DNA of 64,000 bases from Corynebacterium pygosceleis (GTDB lineage: Bacteria > Actinomycetota > Actinomycetes > Mycobacteriales > Mycobacteriaceae), in assembly GCF_016595275.2 (NCBI RefSeq), contig NZ_JAENIQ020000003.1:186001-250000 (forward strand), in the 5' to 3' direction. The translations under genes and the position numbers were made by a program. The notes under the pieces are model-generated. The model made no database searches. It worked only from the letters and a program-made list of their open reading frames with translations, and was not told where the DNA came from. Below are positions 1 through 8,479 of the stretch, one piece after another (positions within the stretch are counted from its first letter, which is position 1; each line of letters opens with the position of its first letter).

Positions 1-193
1 CGCCCCCCAGGCCGCCGGCGTCATTCACTCCGACTTCGAACGCGGCTTCATCAAGGCCGAGATCGTCGCCTTCACCGACCTCGACGAAGCCGGCTCCATG
101 GCGGAGGCCAAGGCCCGCGGCAAGGTCCGCCAGGAGGGCAAGGACTACGTCATGGCAGACGGCGACGTGGTGGACTTCAAGTTCAACGTTTAG
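1..193 (+). CDS. ychF: Ribosome-binding ATPase YchF, C-terminal end (partial)
   Basis: The reading frame is open from base 2 to a TAG at 191-193 and gives about 63 residues ending VVDFKFNV. It contains the [20 protein letters not shown] segment that marks the TGS-like C-terminal domain of YchF/EngD, an Obg-related GTPase-fold ATPase that binds the ribosome. Only the last domain lies in the window; the P-loop part is upstream. It marks the conserved chromosome edge of the accessory island that starts about 100 bases later. Base composition is GC-rich, unlike the DNA following it. Confidence 0.93.
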   Translation, partial: APQAAGVIHSDFERGFIKAEIVAFTDLDEAGSMAEAKARGKVRQEGKDYVMADGDVVDFKFNV

Positions 194-279
194 TGGGACT
201 GCTTTTGGGAGTAGGCAAAGTGGGGTAGGGGAACCAGAATGGCCCGAAACCTCAAGACGCGGGCTAGGGGCGGGTCCGC

Positions 280-285
280 TAGAGT
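280..285 (+). promoter_or_regulatory. Candidate -10 element, leaderless methyltransferase start
   Basis: TAGAGT lies 7 bases before the ATG at 293 and no good Shine-Dalgarno is present, which is the spacing expected for a leaderless transcript. No clear -35 is seen. Inference only. Confidence 0.3.
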
Positions 286-292
286 GGTTTGA

Positions 293-1585
293 ATGAAGAT
301 TGACGTTCGCCGCCCGCTGGCCGTTGACCTGTTCGCTGGGGCGGGTGGGTTATCAATGGGCCTCGAGCAAGCTGGATATGAGATTGCAGCGTCTGTCGAA
401 TATGACCCAGTCCACGCTGCCGTGCACGAGTTTAATTTCACTTATGGTAAAACTTTTGCTCGCGATGTTTCGACCATGACAGGGCGGGAGATCCGCGAGA
501 AGTCAGAGATCGGAGACCGTGAGATCTCCTTGGTGGCCGGTGGACCTCCCTGTCAGGGCGTATCGATGATCGGTCGACGCATGATTGATGATCCGCGCAA
601 CGCCCTCCTCAACGAATATGTACGATTGGTTGTTGAATTACAACCGAGATTCTTCTTGATGGAGAACGTAGCGGGCCTCACTGTAGGCAATCATCGTCAG
701 CTTCTCGCAGAGGTTGTCGAACTGCTCGAAATGGGTGGATATAAAATCGTACTTCCGTATAAGGTTCTCCAAGCTGCCGATTACGGGACTCCGCAATCTC
801 GGCGAAGGTTAATACTGCTTGGAGCTCGACGTGGTGTACCGCTTCCGAGGTACCCAGAGGCTACGGTACGTCCAAGGAACCTTCGTGGCACTGCACCGTT
901 GTATAGCGATTTACCGGTTGGGCCGAGTGTTATTGATGCCATCGGTGACTTGCCAGATGCGGATCGCTATGAAGCGCTGCTCCACGATGACCATGTTTCG
1001 GTCACATGGCCGGAAGCTGGATCGATCTATGCTCAGCGCCTGCGCTGTAAGAAGATAGATCCCGCCGACTTTTCGCACCGGCGCCCCTTCGATCCCAACA
1101 TGCTTACCTCATCAACACGTACTGTTCATACGGCAGAGTCTATCGCCCGATTTTCCTCAACTTTACCTGGGACTACAGAGTCTATCTCCCGTTACCTTCG
1201 GTTGCACAGTGACGGTATCTGCAACACTTTGCGTGCAGGAACGGCTTCAGATAGAGGTGCGTACACAGCGCCCCGCCCGATCCATCCTTTGCTGCCACGC
1301 GTCATCACTGTCCGTGAGGCCGCGCGTTTGCACGGCTACCCAGACTGGTTCCGTTTCCACGTAACTAAGTGGAACGGTTTCCGCCAGATCGGCAACTCCG
1401 TCCCCATTCCGCTCGGAAGGGCGGTTGGTGCTGCATTGCTCCAAACTGATGGCGTGACTCCGATCAAGGGTAAGAAAACCAGTCTTGGTGATCCCGCGCT
1501 GCTTTATTTCAATGCGGGTCAAGCACACGATTACTTTGGGCTCTCTGAGAGGGTCATCCCGCAACGAAATCGGAAACGAGGCTAA
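293..1585 (+). CDS. DNA (cytosine-5)-methyltransferase of a type II R-M system
   Basis: Predicted 430-residue C5-cytosine DNA methyltransferase that would transfer methyl from SAM to cytosine and protect self DNA. Visible motifs in canonical order: motif I DLFAGAGG (12-19), motif IV GGPPCQG with catalytic Cys87, motif VI ENV (124-126), motif VIII QSRRR (168-172) and motif X GNSVP (about 367). The segment of roughly 180-360 holds the target recognition domain, so specificity cannot be read. The stop is 5 bases before the next gene, a putative endonuclease, and the GAGG within the end of this gene can serve as its ribosome site. Codon use is less GC-biased than in the chromosomal genes, consistent with horizontal acquisition. 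Confidence 0.95.
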   Translation: MKIDVRRPLAVDLFAGAGGLSMGLEQAGYEIAASVEYDPVHAAVHEFNFTYGKTFARDVSTMTGREIREKSEIGDREISLVAGGPPCQGVSMIGRRMIDDPRNALLNEYVRLVVELQPRFFLMENVAGLTVGNHRQLLAEVVELLEMGGYKIVLPYKVLQAADYGTPQSRRRLILLGARRGVPLPRYPEATVRPRNLRGTAPLYSDLPVGPSVIDAIGDLPDADRYEALLHDDHVSVTWPEAGSIYAQRLRCKKIDPADFSHRRPFDPNMLTSSTRTVHTAESIARFSSTLPGTTESISRYLRLHSDGICNTLRAGTASDRGAYTAPRPIHPLLPRVITVREAARLHGYPDWFRFHVTKWNGFRQIGNSVPIPLGRAVGAALLQTDGVTPIKGKKTSLGDPALLYFNAGQAHDYFGLSERVIPQRNRKRG

Positions 1586-1590
1586 GGGCT

Positions 1591-2394
1591 ATGGGAAGTG
1601 CGAAAAAGAACCGCTATGTCGCGTTACTCGAGTGGGTTTTCGCTCGGTACTACTTCGAAGGGGCTACTGTTGTGCTCTGGAGTCGTGAAGATCTCGAAAA
1701 GGCTGCCGTGGAGTTGGGCATCGAGCTGCCTAAAAACCTAGGCGATCTTGTGTATTCCTTCCGGTATCGTTCCGAATTGCCTCAGTCGATCACGGAAAAA
1801 GCCCTCGATGGTTGCGAATGGGTGATCCGTGGAAAAGGGCACGGAAAATATGCTTTCGAAATGATCAAGGCGCAGGTGCGTATCAAACCGAACTCTTCAC
1901 TCATGCGTACGAAGCTACCTGACTCAACTCCCGAGATTATCGCCGCGTCAGCTTTAGGAGATGAGCAAGCGCTTCTAGCGCTGGTCCGTTATAATCGACT
2001 AATCGATACATTCTTGGGTGTTACCGCTTATTCACTGCAGAATCACCTGCGTACAACTGCCACTGGAATTGGACAAGTTGAGGTCGATGAGATCTATGTC
2101 GCAGTCGATGCAGCGGGTCGCCAGTTTGTTATCCCTGTTCAAGCCAAGGGGGGCAAGGACGAGATTGGGATCACCCAAGCCGAACAGGATCTGGTTGTAT
2201 GCGCGCAGAAATGGCCTAATATGATCACACGACCTGTTGCGGCTCAGTTTGCATCTGATGGGTTAATCGCTTTGTTTGAACTCGACCTTCAGGACGGCGA
2301 GATGCGTGTGCGCCACGAAGCTCACTACCAGCTGGTTCCTGCACAGAACATCTCATCCGAGGATCTGGCTATATATCGTCGTGACTATGTATAG
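1591..2394 (+). CDS. Putative type II restriction endonuclease, PD-(D/E)XK-like
   Basis: 267-residue protein directly downstream of the C5 methyltransferase and probably co-translated with it. I infer that it cleaves the unmethylated form of the same site. The C-terminal half carries a candidate PD-(D/E)XK core: acidic VEVDE at 163-167, Asp173 in a beta-hairpin-like stretch, then VQAKGG with Gln184 and Lys186, the QXK variant of (D/E)XK. A following DEIGITQAEQD segment could be the helix after the core. The N-terminal 120 residues may be the DNA recognition part. No closer family is recognised; the call rests on context plus this weak motif. GC content is low compared with core genes. Confidence 0.68.
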   Translation: MGSAKKNRYVALLEWVFARYYFEGATVVLWSREDLEKAAVELGIELPKNLGDLVYSFRYRSELPQSITEKALDGCEWVIRGKGHGKYAFEMIKAQVRIKPNSSLMRTKLPDSTPEIIAASALGDEQALLALVRYNRLIDTFLGVTAYSLQNHLRTTATGIGQVEVDEIYVAVDAAGRQFVIPVQAKGGKDEIGITQAEQDLVVCAQKWPNMITRPVAAQFASDGLIALFELDLQDGEMRVRHEAHYQLVPAQNISSEDLAIYRRDYV

Positions 2395-2589
2395 GATATT
2401 TGTAGGTTAGTCCTCCAGTTGTGGTATTTTGACGAGTTCCGGAGATTTGTTGGCTACACCTTTCTTCGAAAATATGTCCCTCTTTTATGAGTAAAGGTGA
2501 CAAATCGAAAGCGAATCGCTGGGTCTGTCACAGGGATAGGTGATACCCGAGGTGACGGGCTCGAAGATGCTGACTGCGAAGTGGCAGTA

Positions 2590-2895
2590 TGCCCAGAACC
2601 AACCCAGACAGTGACGTTGTGATGCACCAAGCCTGCTATCGTGACCTCAGGAGTCACGGTGGAGCAGGTTACCCATGACCTTGAGGTCCATCCGATGACA
2701 CCGGCCACGTGGCGGCACTGGGACCGCATCGATAAAGGCGAGTAGTCCGGAAACCACCGCCCTGAAGCCGGTAGCCTGGTGTGGGGCCAACCGATGGATC
2801 CACCTGATGGAGCAGGAAAACGAAGTATTGGGACGCTCTGCGACGTACTTATCCTGGGCGAACCTGCCGAGACAGGGCTCCACCCACTCGGGAGC
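2590..2895 (+). pseudogene. IS3 OrfA remnant
   Basis: Two frames together spell a degraded IS3 OrfA. The pieces are VTVEQVTHDLEVHPMTPATW (helix-turn-helix part, compare VAxxLDVHPMTLATW in intact copies), an in-frame TAG just after RIDKGE, then SGNHRPE, then in another frame ANRWIHLMEQENEVLGRSAT (leucine-zipper end, compare ANRRIRELEQENEVLRRAAA) and LSWANLP. At least one nonsense codon and one frameshift separate them. No start codon is preserved with confidence. Confidence 0.75.
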
Positions 2896-2954
2896 GAGGT
2901 TAGTACCGACCGGATTCCGGTGGTGGCGACGTTGTCAGGTGGTTAAGCTGGCCG

Positions 2955-3720
2955 AGTCACTACCACGAACACTGACGTACCTGTCCAGAATCCGATCCAA
3001 TGGGTGAAAGCTCACCGCGCCGACCCGTTGCTCGACGCCTACCGTGACGATCCGGAGTTCGACTACCGGTCCTCGGTCGACGAGACCTGAGTCGCCGGTC
3101 AGCCGATGGCCGAGACAGCAGCCGTGGCGGCTCTGCAAGGTCAACCGGTGGGGTCGGTGCTCGCGAATCCGTGGGCACGGAACCCACAAAACCCTTGGTC
3201 TGCCGGTCCATGACGACATCTTGCGGCGTTTGTTGACCGCGGACGTGCCGAAGAAGCGGGTGTGGATCACCGACACTTGACTACCAGGCCGCAGGACGAA
3301 CGTGGTTCCTGTGGGCGGTTAACGACATGTTCTTGGGCCGGATTGTGGGCCATTCGATTACTCGATCAACCCGCGACTCAATGCCTGCCTCGCGGGCGGC
3401 GGCTTGGACAATGTCGCTATCAGGCAACGTGTCGAGGGCCAGACGGTAGCCGGTTGCGTCCTGCATTCAGACAGGGGCAATTCCGCTCGAAGAAATTACA
3501 GCACGCGATCAATCGTCACCACATGATCGGATCAAAGTTCTGAGGTCAGCGCGCCCAGGGAGGACGCCGCCATGAAGAGCTTGTTTGGCTGTTACGCAAC
3601 AACGTATTTAGCCGGTACTGGCGAGGCACACGTGACGTGTCGTGGACCGTGGTCAACTACTGTCACACGTTCCTGCGGCGGACCCGGCTCTCTTTGGCCA
3701 GACCCAGTGGAAAAAGCGCT
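2955..3720 (+). pseudogene. IS3 OrfB (DDE transposase) remnant
   Basis: Recognisable IS3 OrfB blocks appear across all three plus frames: LLDAYRDDPEFDYRSSVDE, AGQPMAE, VNRWG, PVHDDILRR with LTADVPKKRVWITDT (first catalytic Asp region), WAVNDMFLGRIVGHSI, then VLHSDRG (second Asp), INRHHMIGS, and a C-terminal EELVWLLRNNVFSRYWRGTR piece. Stops and frameshifts lie between the blocks, so no full integrase core can be made. The similarity is to the widespread corynebacterial/actinobacterial IS3 group. Confidence 0.8.
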
Positions 3721-3791
3721 CGAAATAATATAAATATCATTGCAAGCAGGGTTGGGTTGATGGGGTGGAAATTAAGCATCGATTCAACTAT

Positions 3792-3820
3792 TTGACTTAG
3801 CTGGAGACTTCGTGTAGGAT
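3792..3820 (+). promoter_or_regulatory. Sigma-A-type promoter of the unknown cassette
   Basis: TTGACT (3792-3797), a 17-base spacer and TAGGAT (3815-3820) give a near-consensus actinobacterial housekeeping promoter. It lies just after the IS remnant and about 95 bases upstream of the first GTG of the cassette, so an 85-90 base leader is predicted. No terminator lies between it and the cassette genes. Confidence 0.5.
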
Positions 3821-3914
3821 TGCGACCAACTTTATAGTCTTGGAACCTATCAACATTCTTCGCGGAAACTCGTACATAACCTCCATACCGCAGATATGAA
3901 GTGGAGAAATTGGG

Positions 3915-3983
3915 GTGAGTGACGAACTTACCGTGTTAACACTAGCTGTAGAAGGGGAAGTCGCAGACCATACTTTTAGGTGA
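3915..3983 (+). CDS. 22-residue ORF coupled to the downstream membrane protein gene
   Basis: GTG start at 3915 with GGAG at 3903-3906, eight bases upstream. The frame is closed by a TGA shortly upstream (3897-3899), so this is not the end of a longer gene. It encodes an acidic 22-residue peptide beginning MSDELTVLTL and ends at TGA 3981-3983. That stop overlaps the GTG start of the next gene (3980-3982) as GTGA, the classic arrangement for translational coupling. It could be a functional micropeptide, a regulatory leader peptide, or merely a translation-initiation device. No homologue is recognised. Confidence 0.4.
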   Translation: MSDELTVLTLAVEGEVADHTFR

Positions 3984-4876
3984 CCGTCAATTTAGGGGCT
4001 TCTGTGGGAAAAAAATTTTTAAAAAATTTTCACAATATTAAATCTCTCGCTTCTGAAATTCTTTTAATAGAAGAGCGAAAAGCTGAGCTTAGGGAACCTC
4101 GATGGGTAGCTAATCTGGCTTCATTAAGGCCTTCTGTCAGCAATGCTTTTATCGTGTTTGGCTGTTTGGCCGCTGGTGCCTTTCTCAGTAATCGAGAGTG
4201 GTGGTTCGCTACTATTTGTTCTGTAATTATCGCTTTCGGCCTTATTTTAGATCATCTCCGCGAGAGCCGGGTCCAGGTCGTCTTTCAAAATCGGCAGGAA
4301 ATCGAGAAAGAGGCCGTCAAAGATTTAGTTCATACAGTCATTGATACTTTACAGGGGACATGTGATGCTTTAACTGCCGGGGATAAAAAGTCGAGAGATA
4401 AAGCTCTTGCTGCTGCACGGAGAGCAATTCTCTCCACTGTCCGCCGTTCGATAGGGCCTGACACAGGGGTAAGGGTTAATTTTTTTGAAGTAGTACCAGG
4501 TTCACCCCCTAAACTTGAGGCCTCCTCTTATGGACATGAGGGTCGTCACAATCATCGTTCTGCAAGAGTATTTACGTTTAAAGACGAATCCTTCAAGCTT
4601 GCACTGCAATGTAATACAGGTAGGTTTGTGGAAGATGCATATTCTCAGGAGCTAACCTGTCCGCCCTCGTATCAGACCTTCGCAACGATGCCAGTCAGTT
4701 CAGAAAAATTCCTTTATGGAATGCTGACTATAGACTCTCCCAAAAAAGGTGATATTACCGACTTTGAGGCGAAGGATTTGCTAAACCTTTTTGCGTCCGA
4801 ACTTGCTCTTACTTTTTCCTCCGAAGACTCCCGGGAAATGGCTCTCGAAATAGGTCACACTAGCCAAGATGAGTGA
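3980..4876 (+). CDS. Two-TM membrane protein with C-terminal GAF-like domain, unknown function
   Basis: 298 residues from a GTG that overlaps the stop of the 22-codon ORF. An N-terminal basic/amphipathic part (1-50) precedes two hydrophobic helices at about 54-70 and 73-91 with a very short turn, forming a hairpin anchor. A helical linker (100-165) leads to a soluble domain (165-285) whose pattern, including YGMLTIDSPKKGDITDFEAK and a final helix LLNLFASELALTF, resembles a GAF ligand-sensing domain. The soluble part is probably cytoplasmic. Low GC content and its position beside R-M genes suggest an island, possibly defence-related, cargo; that role is inference. No catalytic motif is visible. 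Confidence 0.72.
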   Translation: MTVNLGASVGKKFLKNFHNIKSLASEILLIEERKAELREPRWVANLASLRPSVSNAFIVFGCLAAGAFLSNREWWFATICSVIIAFGLILDHLRESRVQVVFQNRQEIEKEAVKDLVHTVIDTLQGTCDALTAGDKKSRDKALAAARRAILSTVRRSIGPDTGVRVNFFEVVPGSPPKLEASSYGHEGRHNHRSARVFTFKDESFKLALQCNTGRFVEDAYSQELTCPPSYQTFATMPVSSEKFLYGMLTIDSPKKGDITDFEAKDLLNLFASELALTFSSEDSREMALEIGHTSQDE

Positions 4877-4957
4877 TATAAGTCACGATATATCGTTCTT
4901 ACGTTGTTGTTGGCATATAATCGTTTTAGGAACATTCCTACAGAAAGGGGATTTAGG

Positions 4958-5116
4958 GTGAGCCACAGTAAGGATAAATTAACTGATGCCCATAAGGTCC
5001 ATCGAATTCGTCTTCTTCAGGAGGATCCAGATCGGTATTTCGAGAACAAGCGTCGAATCAACTTTGGCTTCGTCTCTTCTGGATCTGACCGGATAGGTAG
5101 GACTGCGCGAAAATAG
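4958..5116 (+). CDS. 52-residue basic small protein, third gene of the cassette
   Basis: GTG start at 4958 preceded by GAAAGGGG with suitable spacing; an upstream in-frame TTG at 4904 is possible but has no better ribosome site. The product is very basic and hydrophilic (starts MSHSKDKLTDAHKVHRIRLL, then QEDPDRYFENKRR), with no transmembrane or signal segment, so it may bind nucleic acid or the acidic face of a partner. It starts 82 bases after the membrane protein gene and stops 11 bases before a strong hairpin, so it is probably the last gene of that transcript. No family recognised. Confidence 0.45.
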   Translation: MSHSKDKLTDAHKVHRIRLLQEDPDRYFENKRRINFGFVSSGSDRIGRTARK

Positions 5117-5126
5117 AAAAAGAAAG

Positions 5127-5175
5127 ATAGAAGAATGTCCCAGTACCCGTCGCGGGTACTGGGACATTCTTCTAT
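5127..5175. terminator. 23-bp perfect hairpin, bidirectional terminator
   Basis: Arms 5127-5149 and 5153-5175 are exactly complementary over 23 bp around the 3-base loop TCG. The left side is A-rich (AAAATAGAAAAAGAAAG) and the right side T-rich, so it can terminate in both directions. It closes the cassette at 3792-5116. The length and perfection exceed those of an ordinary terminator. Confidence 0.8.
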
Positions 5176-8100
5176 GCTATTCTCTCTTGTTGATCTGGTG
5201 GCAACTCATCCCATTCCTACGCTTTTCCTGCGAGCGCTTTAGCGCCCTTAATGGTTACTTTTTAAAGGTGCCGACTCTAGCGCAGGTTAGACGGACTATT
5301 GTAGCTTGTTTTATGCTTCGGTGAGATTGCTGGTGGGTGGCACTCTGTGATCCCAGTTCTGGCAGCTGCCAGCTAAATTACTTTCATTTTGTATGGTAGT
5401 GGTGTCCTTTTTCCCACTCTCGACCTTGTTTTTTGCCGGTTGACGTATTTGGAAAAATGAAGAGTATTAAAGGTACTTTGTTCTACTCGCGTTTGGTCGG
5501 TAGTTTGGCGTATTGAGCGTACTCGTTCAGTGGAGACGGTCGGCGGTTTGATTTCTCGGTATGGGGGTCGCTTTCTTCGGGTAATTAATTTATCGTTCGA
5601 AGGTATTTTTATTGCTGGTTTGATCGACTTTTCTGGCGATGGCGACATCAGTATATGTCCGGTTTGCTGCATTGAAATACCATTTTAGGTGAAGACCCTT
5701 GGATTTTTGGTATTGGAATTGTCACATTTACCGCACCGCAGCACGGTGTATTTCTGGGGTATGGGGTCATACTCCGGCGCAGCTAGTGGCCGGACTAGGC
5801 GAGGGGATTGAAGCTTGCCGAACTTCGTGGTATTAATGCCTCTTGCCTGTCGGTTATTGCCATTCGGTAGGGAAAGTCGCTGTTCTCCTTGGAGGTCGTT
5901 GTACGACTGGGAAGCTTGACAGGATAGCCTTTGAGTTCGGCGTAGGCAGGGGGTTCACTGATCCGGCATCTCTGTGAGGCGTTATTAGTTTTTCTTGCTG
6001 CTGATTTCGTGATTGCCGAATCATTGGTTTTGACTAGTTGGGCTACTTTGTTATTTCGCTACGGGCCAACAGAGCTGCTCGGCGCTTGCTTTCGTTGCTT
6101 TTTGATCATTATAGATTGGTGAGATGTTTTATATTGTGAAATGGATTCTACTAACTCGTGTTTTGCTTTAGTAAGGTTAGGGGTACTTTATAGATCGGAA
6201 ATGAGAAGTTTACCTACGGGAAATTCCTTAATATTGGTGGTTTTAAAAGTGTCTAATGGGAATGATAAAGTTTTACAAGTTAAGTTGCCCGTTTATTGGT
6301 TTGCTCATTTTTGCCATCGGGCAGAGGGGCTGTGGCAGGGTATATCTCGCGGTTCGTTTTTTCGGAATTGTTTTAATGAGTTCTGGATTATCCAGGTCCT
6401 GGAATGGTTGGCACCCTTGTCCAGGCTGTCAATACTGCGGTAGGGTCGTGTGGATTCGGGTGGGCTTGGCTACGTTCCTGTCTGATCGGCCGCTTCCTAC
6501 AAGTTTATTGGCCGTGAATCGGTAGTGGCGGTCTGTTGATGTCTGTCAACAGCGAACGCGGATTGTTGCAGTATTTCCTGTGCTCAGTGTGGCAGGATGA
6601 TTGCGCAGTGGCGTTTGGCGGAGAGTAGCTCGGCCGTCTTGCGCTTCATTCTTGTAGCTGGCTGCCGCAGGTATCCGGATGTCGGTGGCCCCACCATGCT
6701 GACAAGAAGGTCGCGCTTTTCTGTTAATTTATAGCCCACATAAGCGGAATTTTGCAGAATTGTTTCCTCAGGGCTCTGGACGTCGTGGTAGTGGCTATAT
6801 GGGGGCCTTGGGTGAAGCCGAGAAAGTGCCGGTGGAGCACTGTGTTCGAGAGAGTTTTAATGCCTAGGCCGAACAGTAACCTGAAAACCGTGATGTAGAA
6901 GAACGGATTGACCAGCGCTTCGGTGGCTCGCGACGACTTGTAAAACCTCTTGAAAAATGTTCATATCGCATCCGTGGCAGTTTTGTGGACCGCCGTAGCA
7001 GGTCGGCAAAGCCAATTTCCCGGGGCGGGGCCGCTTCCTTCGCTAAAAACTGCTCAAGTCAAGTGCCGGGATTTGGCTAAGTCAAGGCGCTCCGCAATCG
7101 TTTGTTCGTAGGGCTGTGGTGAGGTCGTCCTCGACTAGTGAAAGGAGCTTCAATATTGGCGGAGTATCGTCGTCGTGATTAACCGCCTGGAGTGTGGATG
7201 AACGATTGGCGTTGATGTCGGTGATGATTGGTTACAGTCATCACACTGGGCGGTTTTGGAGTGCCTGGAGTTGTGGCCTATTACTTACCGCATCGGCAAG
7301 TCGGGAAATTAGCCGACCACGTACCCATGATTACGATACAGCGCGGTTAGTAGGTGCCAATGGAGTTGAGTTAGTCGACGACCATGAGTACCGTACCCAA
7401 GACCCGTATAGAGCGGAATACGTTTGGGAAAACGTATCTATTGTTGCGATATCGGCAGTCTTGTAAATCTTTTTGCCGGAGGTTGGCAGTGTACGTGCTT
7501 GGTTGGTGACTACGTCATTTCCCGTTCGATGATGATGTCGGAGGAGGCGGTTAGGACTGTGATGGTGTCTTTATTCGGAGCTAGTTCTTGACTCTTTGGT
7601 CCTGATGGCAGGTTCCCACGTTGCGAAGTGACTTCTAGTTCGGCCGCATCATTATAGTGGTCAGTGGTTGTCTCCGATTCTCTGTGTCAACACCATCCGG
7701 GTATGTGAATTACAGGGCAGATAGACCTTATTGGGATCGATGACCGTTCCTTACGAGCACGCAATAATCATGGCTACTGCGGCGACGAATGTGGTGACCC
7801 AAGATCACCGCAGATTCAGAGGTGAACGCCGAGGGGCTGCGGTGATGAGGTGTAAGTAGGCGGAGATGAATAACTTGTCGGATCGTGGGTGAAGGCCCCA
7901 AGGAAGTAGACGAACAGTAGGATCACGAGAATGCGAAGGTCGTGTCCCAGTTGTTTTGGTGATTCTCGGAATGGGGGGTCATAGCTATTACGGTTTCTTA
8001 GACAAGTTTTGGGTCCTGCAGGTCCAGATGGAAATGTGTCGGGCATCCGCGCTCGAGCACGGTTGTATTCTTCGAGTTATCATTTTATTACCAAAGTATA

Positions 8101-8198
8101 CTGACTGAGTTCGATCTGGGGAGGGTGGGAATGTCATTTCCGGAGCATCTTCAGATATGGTTTTAGAACTGTCGTATCGGATCTGTAGCTGCACCTGA
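5176..8198. other. About 3 kb lower-GC stretch without a convincing gene
   Basis: No frame on either strand shows a long ORF with a ribosome site and a recognisable protein. The longest candidates (99 residues on the minus strand at 5373-5672, 100 and 89 residues at 6141-6525, 90 residues at 7194-7466, 121 residues on the minus strand at 7988-8353) are atypical in composition and lack start signals. Short runs look once-coding, such as a minus-strand stretch near 6750-6960 reading LVNPFFYITVFRLLFGLG, but they are broken by stops. I read the stretch as decayed island DNA. A structured RNA or an unknown element cannot be excluded. Confidence 0.5.
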
Positions 8199-8387
8199 GA
8201 TTGGGAACCGTCCAGCAACAGCCAGGCCGACCGCATCTCAGGAGCGGTATTCCGTGATCGGGTCGCCACCGTTTTGGGGACGACCGAAACGGACATGGAC
8301 GAGATGGTGAGGGCGTGGCGGAGCTGGGCTGACCACCCGGATTCGTGTTTCACGATGACCCACGGCGAGATGATCGTGTTCCGCTGA
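8199..8387 (+). pseudogene. 3' remnant of a SAM-methyltransferase-like gene
   Basis: An open frame of 62 codons after an in-frame TGA at 8196-8198 ends DEMVRAWRSWADHPDSCFTM and THGEMIVFR before TGA 8385-8387. This resembles the conserved tail of actinobacterial class I SAM methyltransferases (a Trp-rich helix, DP, then a hydrophobic strand with HGE). No methyltransferase motif I is found upstream, where GC content drops sharply. This is therefore probably a truncated chromosomal gene at the right edge of the island. The family assignment is tentative. Confidence 0.4.
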
Positions 8388-8479
8388 ACGAGCGGGATCT
8401 TCCGGTGATCCGTGACCGGGGGGTGGTGTGAGCGGATTCTCTTCTAGAGTTGATGGCGAACCTGATGGAGGAGAATCCC

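Larger units (their letters stand above)
2580..3724 (+). mobile_element. Decayed IS3-family insertion sequence
   Basis: Fragments of both IS3 transposase frames occur in the right order on the plus strand but with stops and frameshifts: OrfA pieces at about 2590-2895 and OrfB pieces at about 2955-3720. GC content is higher than in the flanking island DNA, so it came from a different source. Terminal inverted repeats and target duplications could not be identified by eye, so the ends are approximate. The element is certainly inactive by itself. Confidence 0.8.

Noticed and set aside
3980..4876. Reading the two-TM/GAF-like protein as a histidine kinase or diguanylate cyclase fragment
   Set aside because: No H-box, ATPase N/G boxes, GGDEF or EAL motif is present, and the gene is complete with start overlap and stop.
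5373..5672. 99-codon minus-strand ORF in the gene-poor stretch
   Set aside because: Basic, Thr/Pro/Arg-rich product without a ribosome site or family; expected by chance in this length.
6256..6525. 89-codon ORF with a hydrophobic segment
   Set aside because: Hydrophobic run could suggest a membrane peptide, but no start signal is present and an overlapping frame is just as long.
7194..7466. 90-codon ORF in the gene-poor stretch
   Set aside because: No ribosome site, no recognisable domain, and surrounding frames show similar random length.
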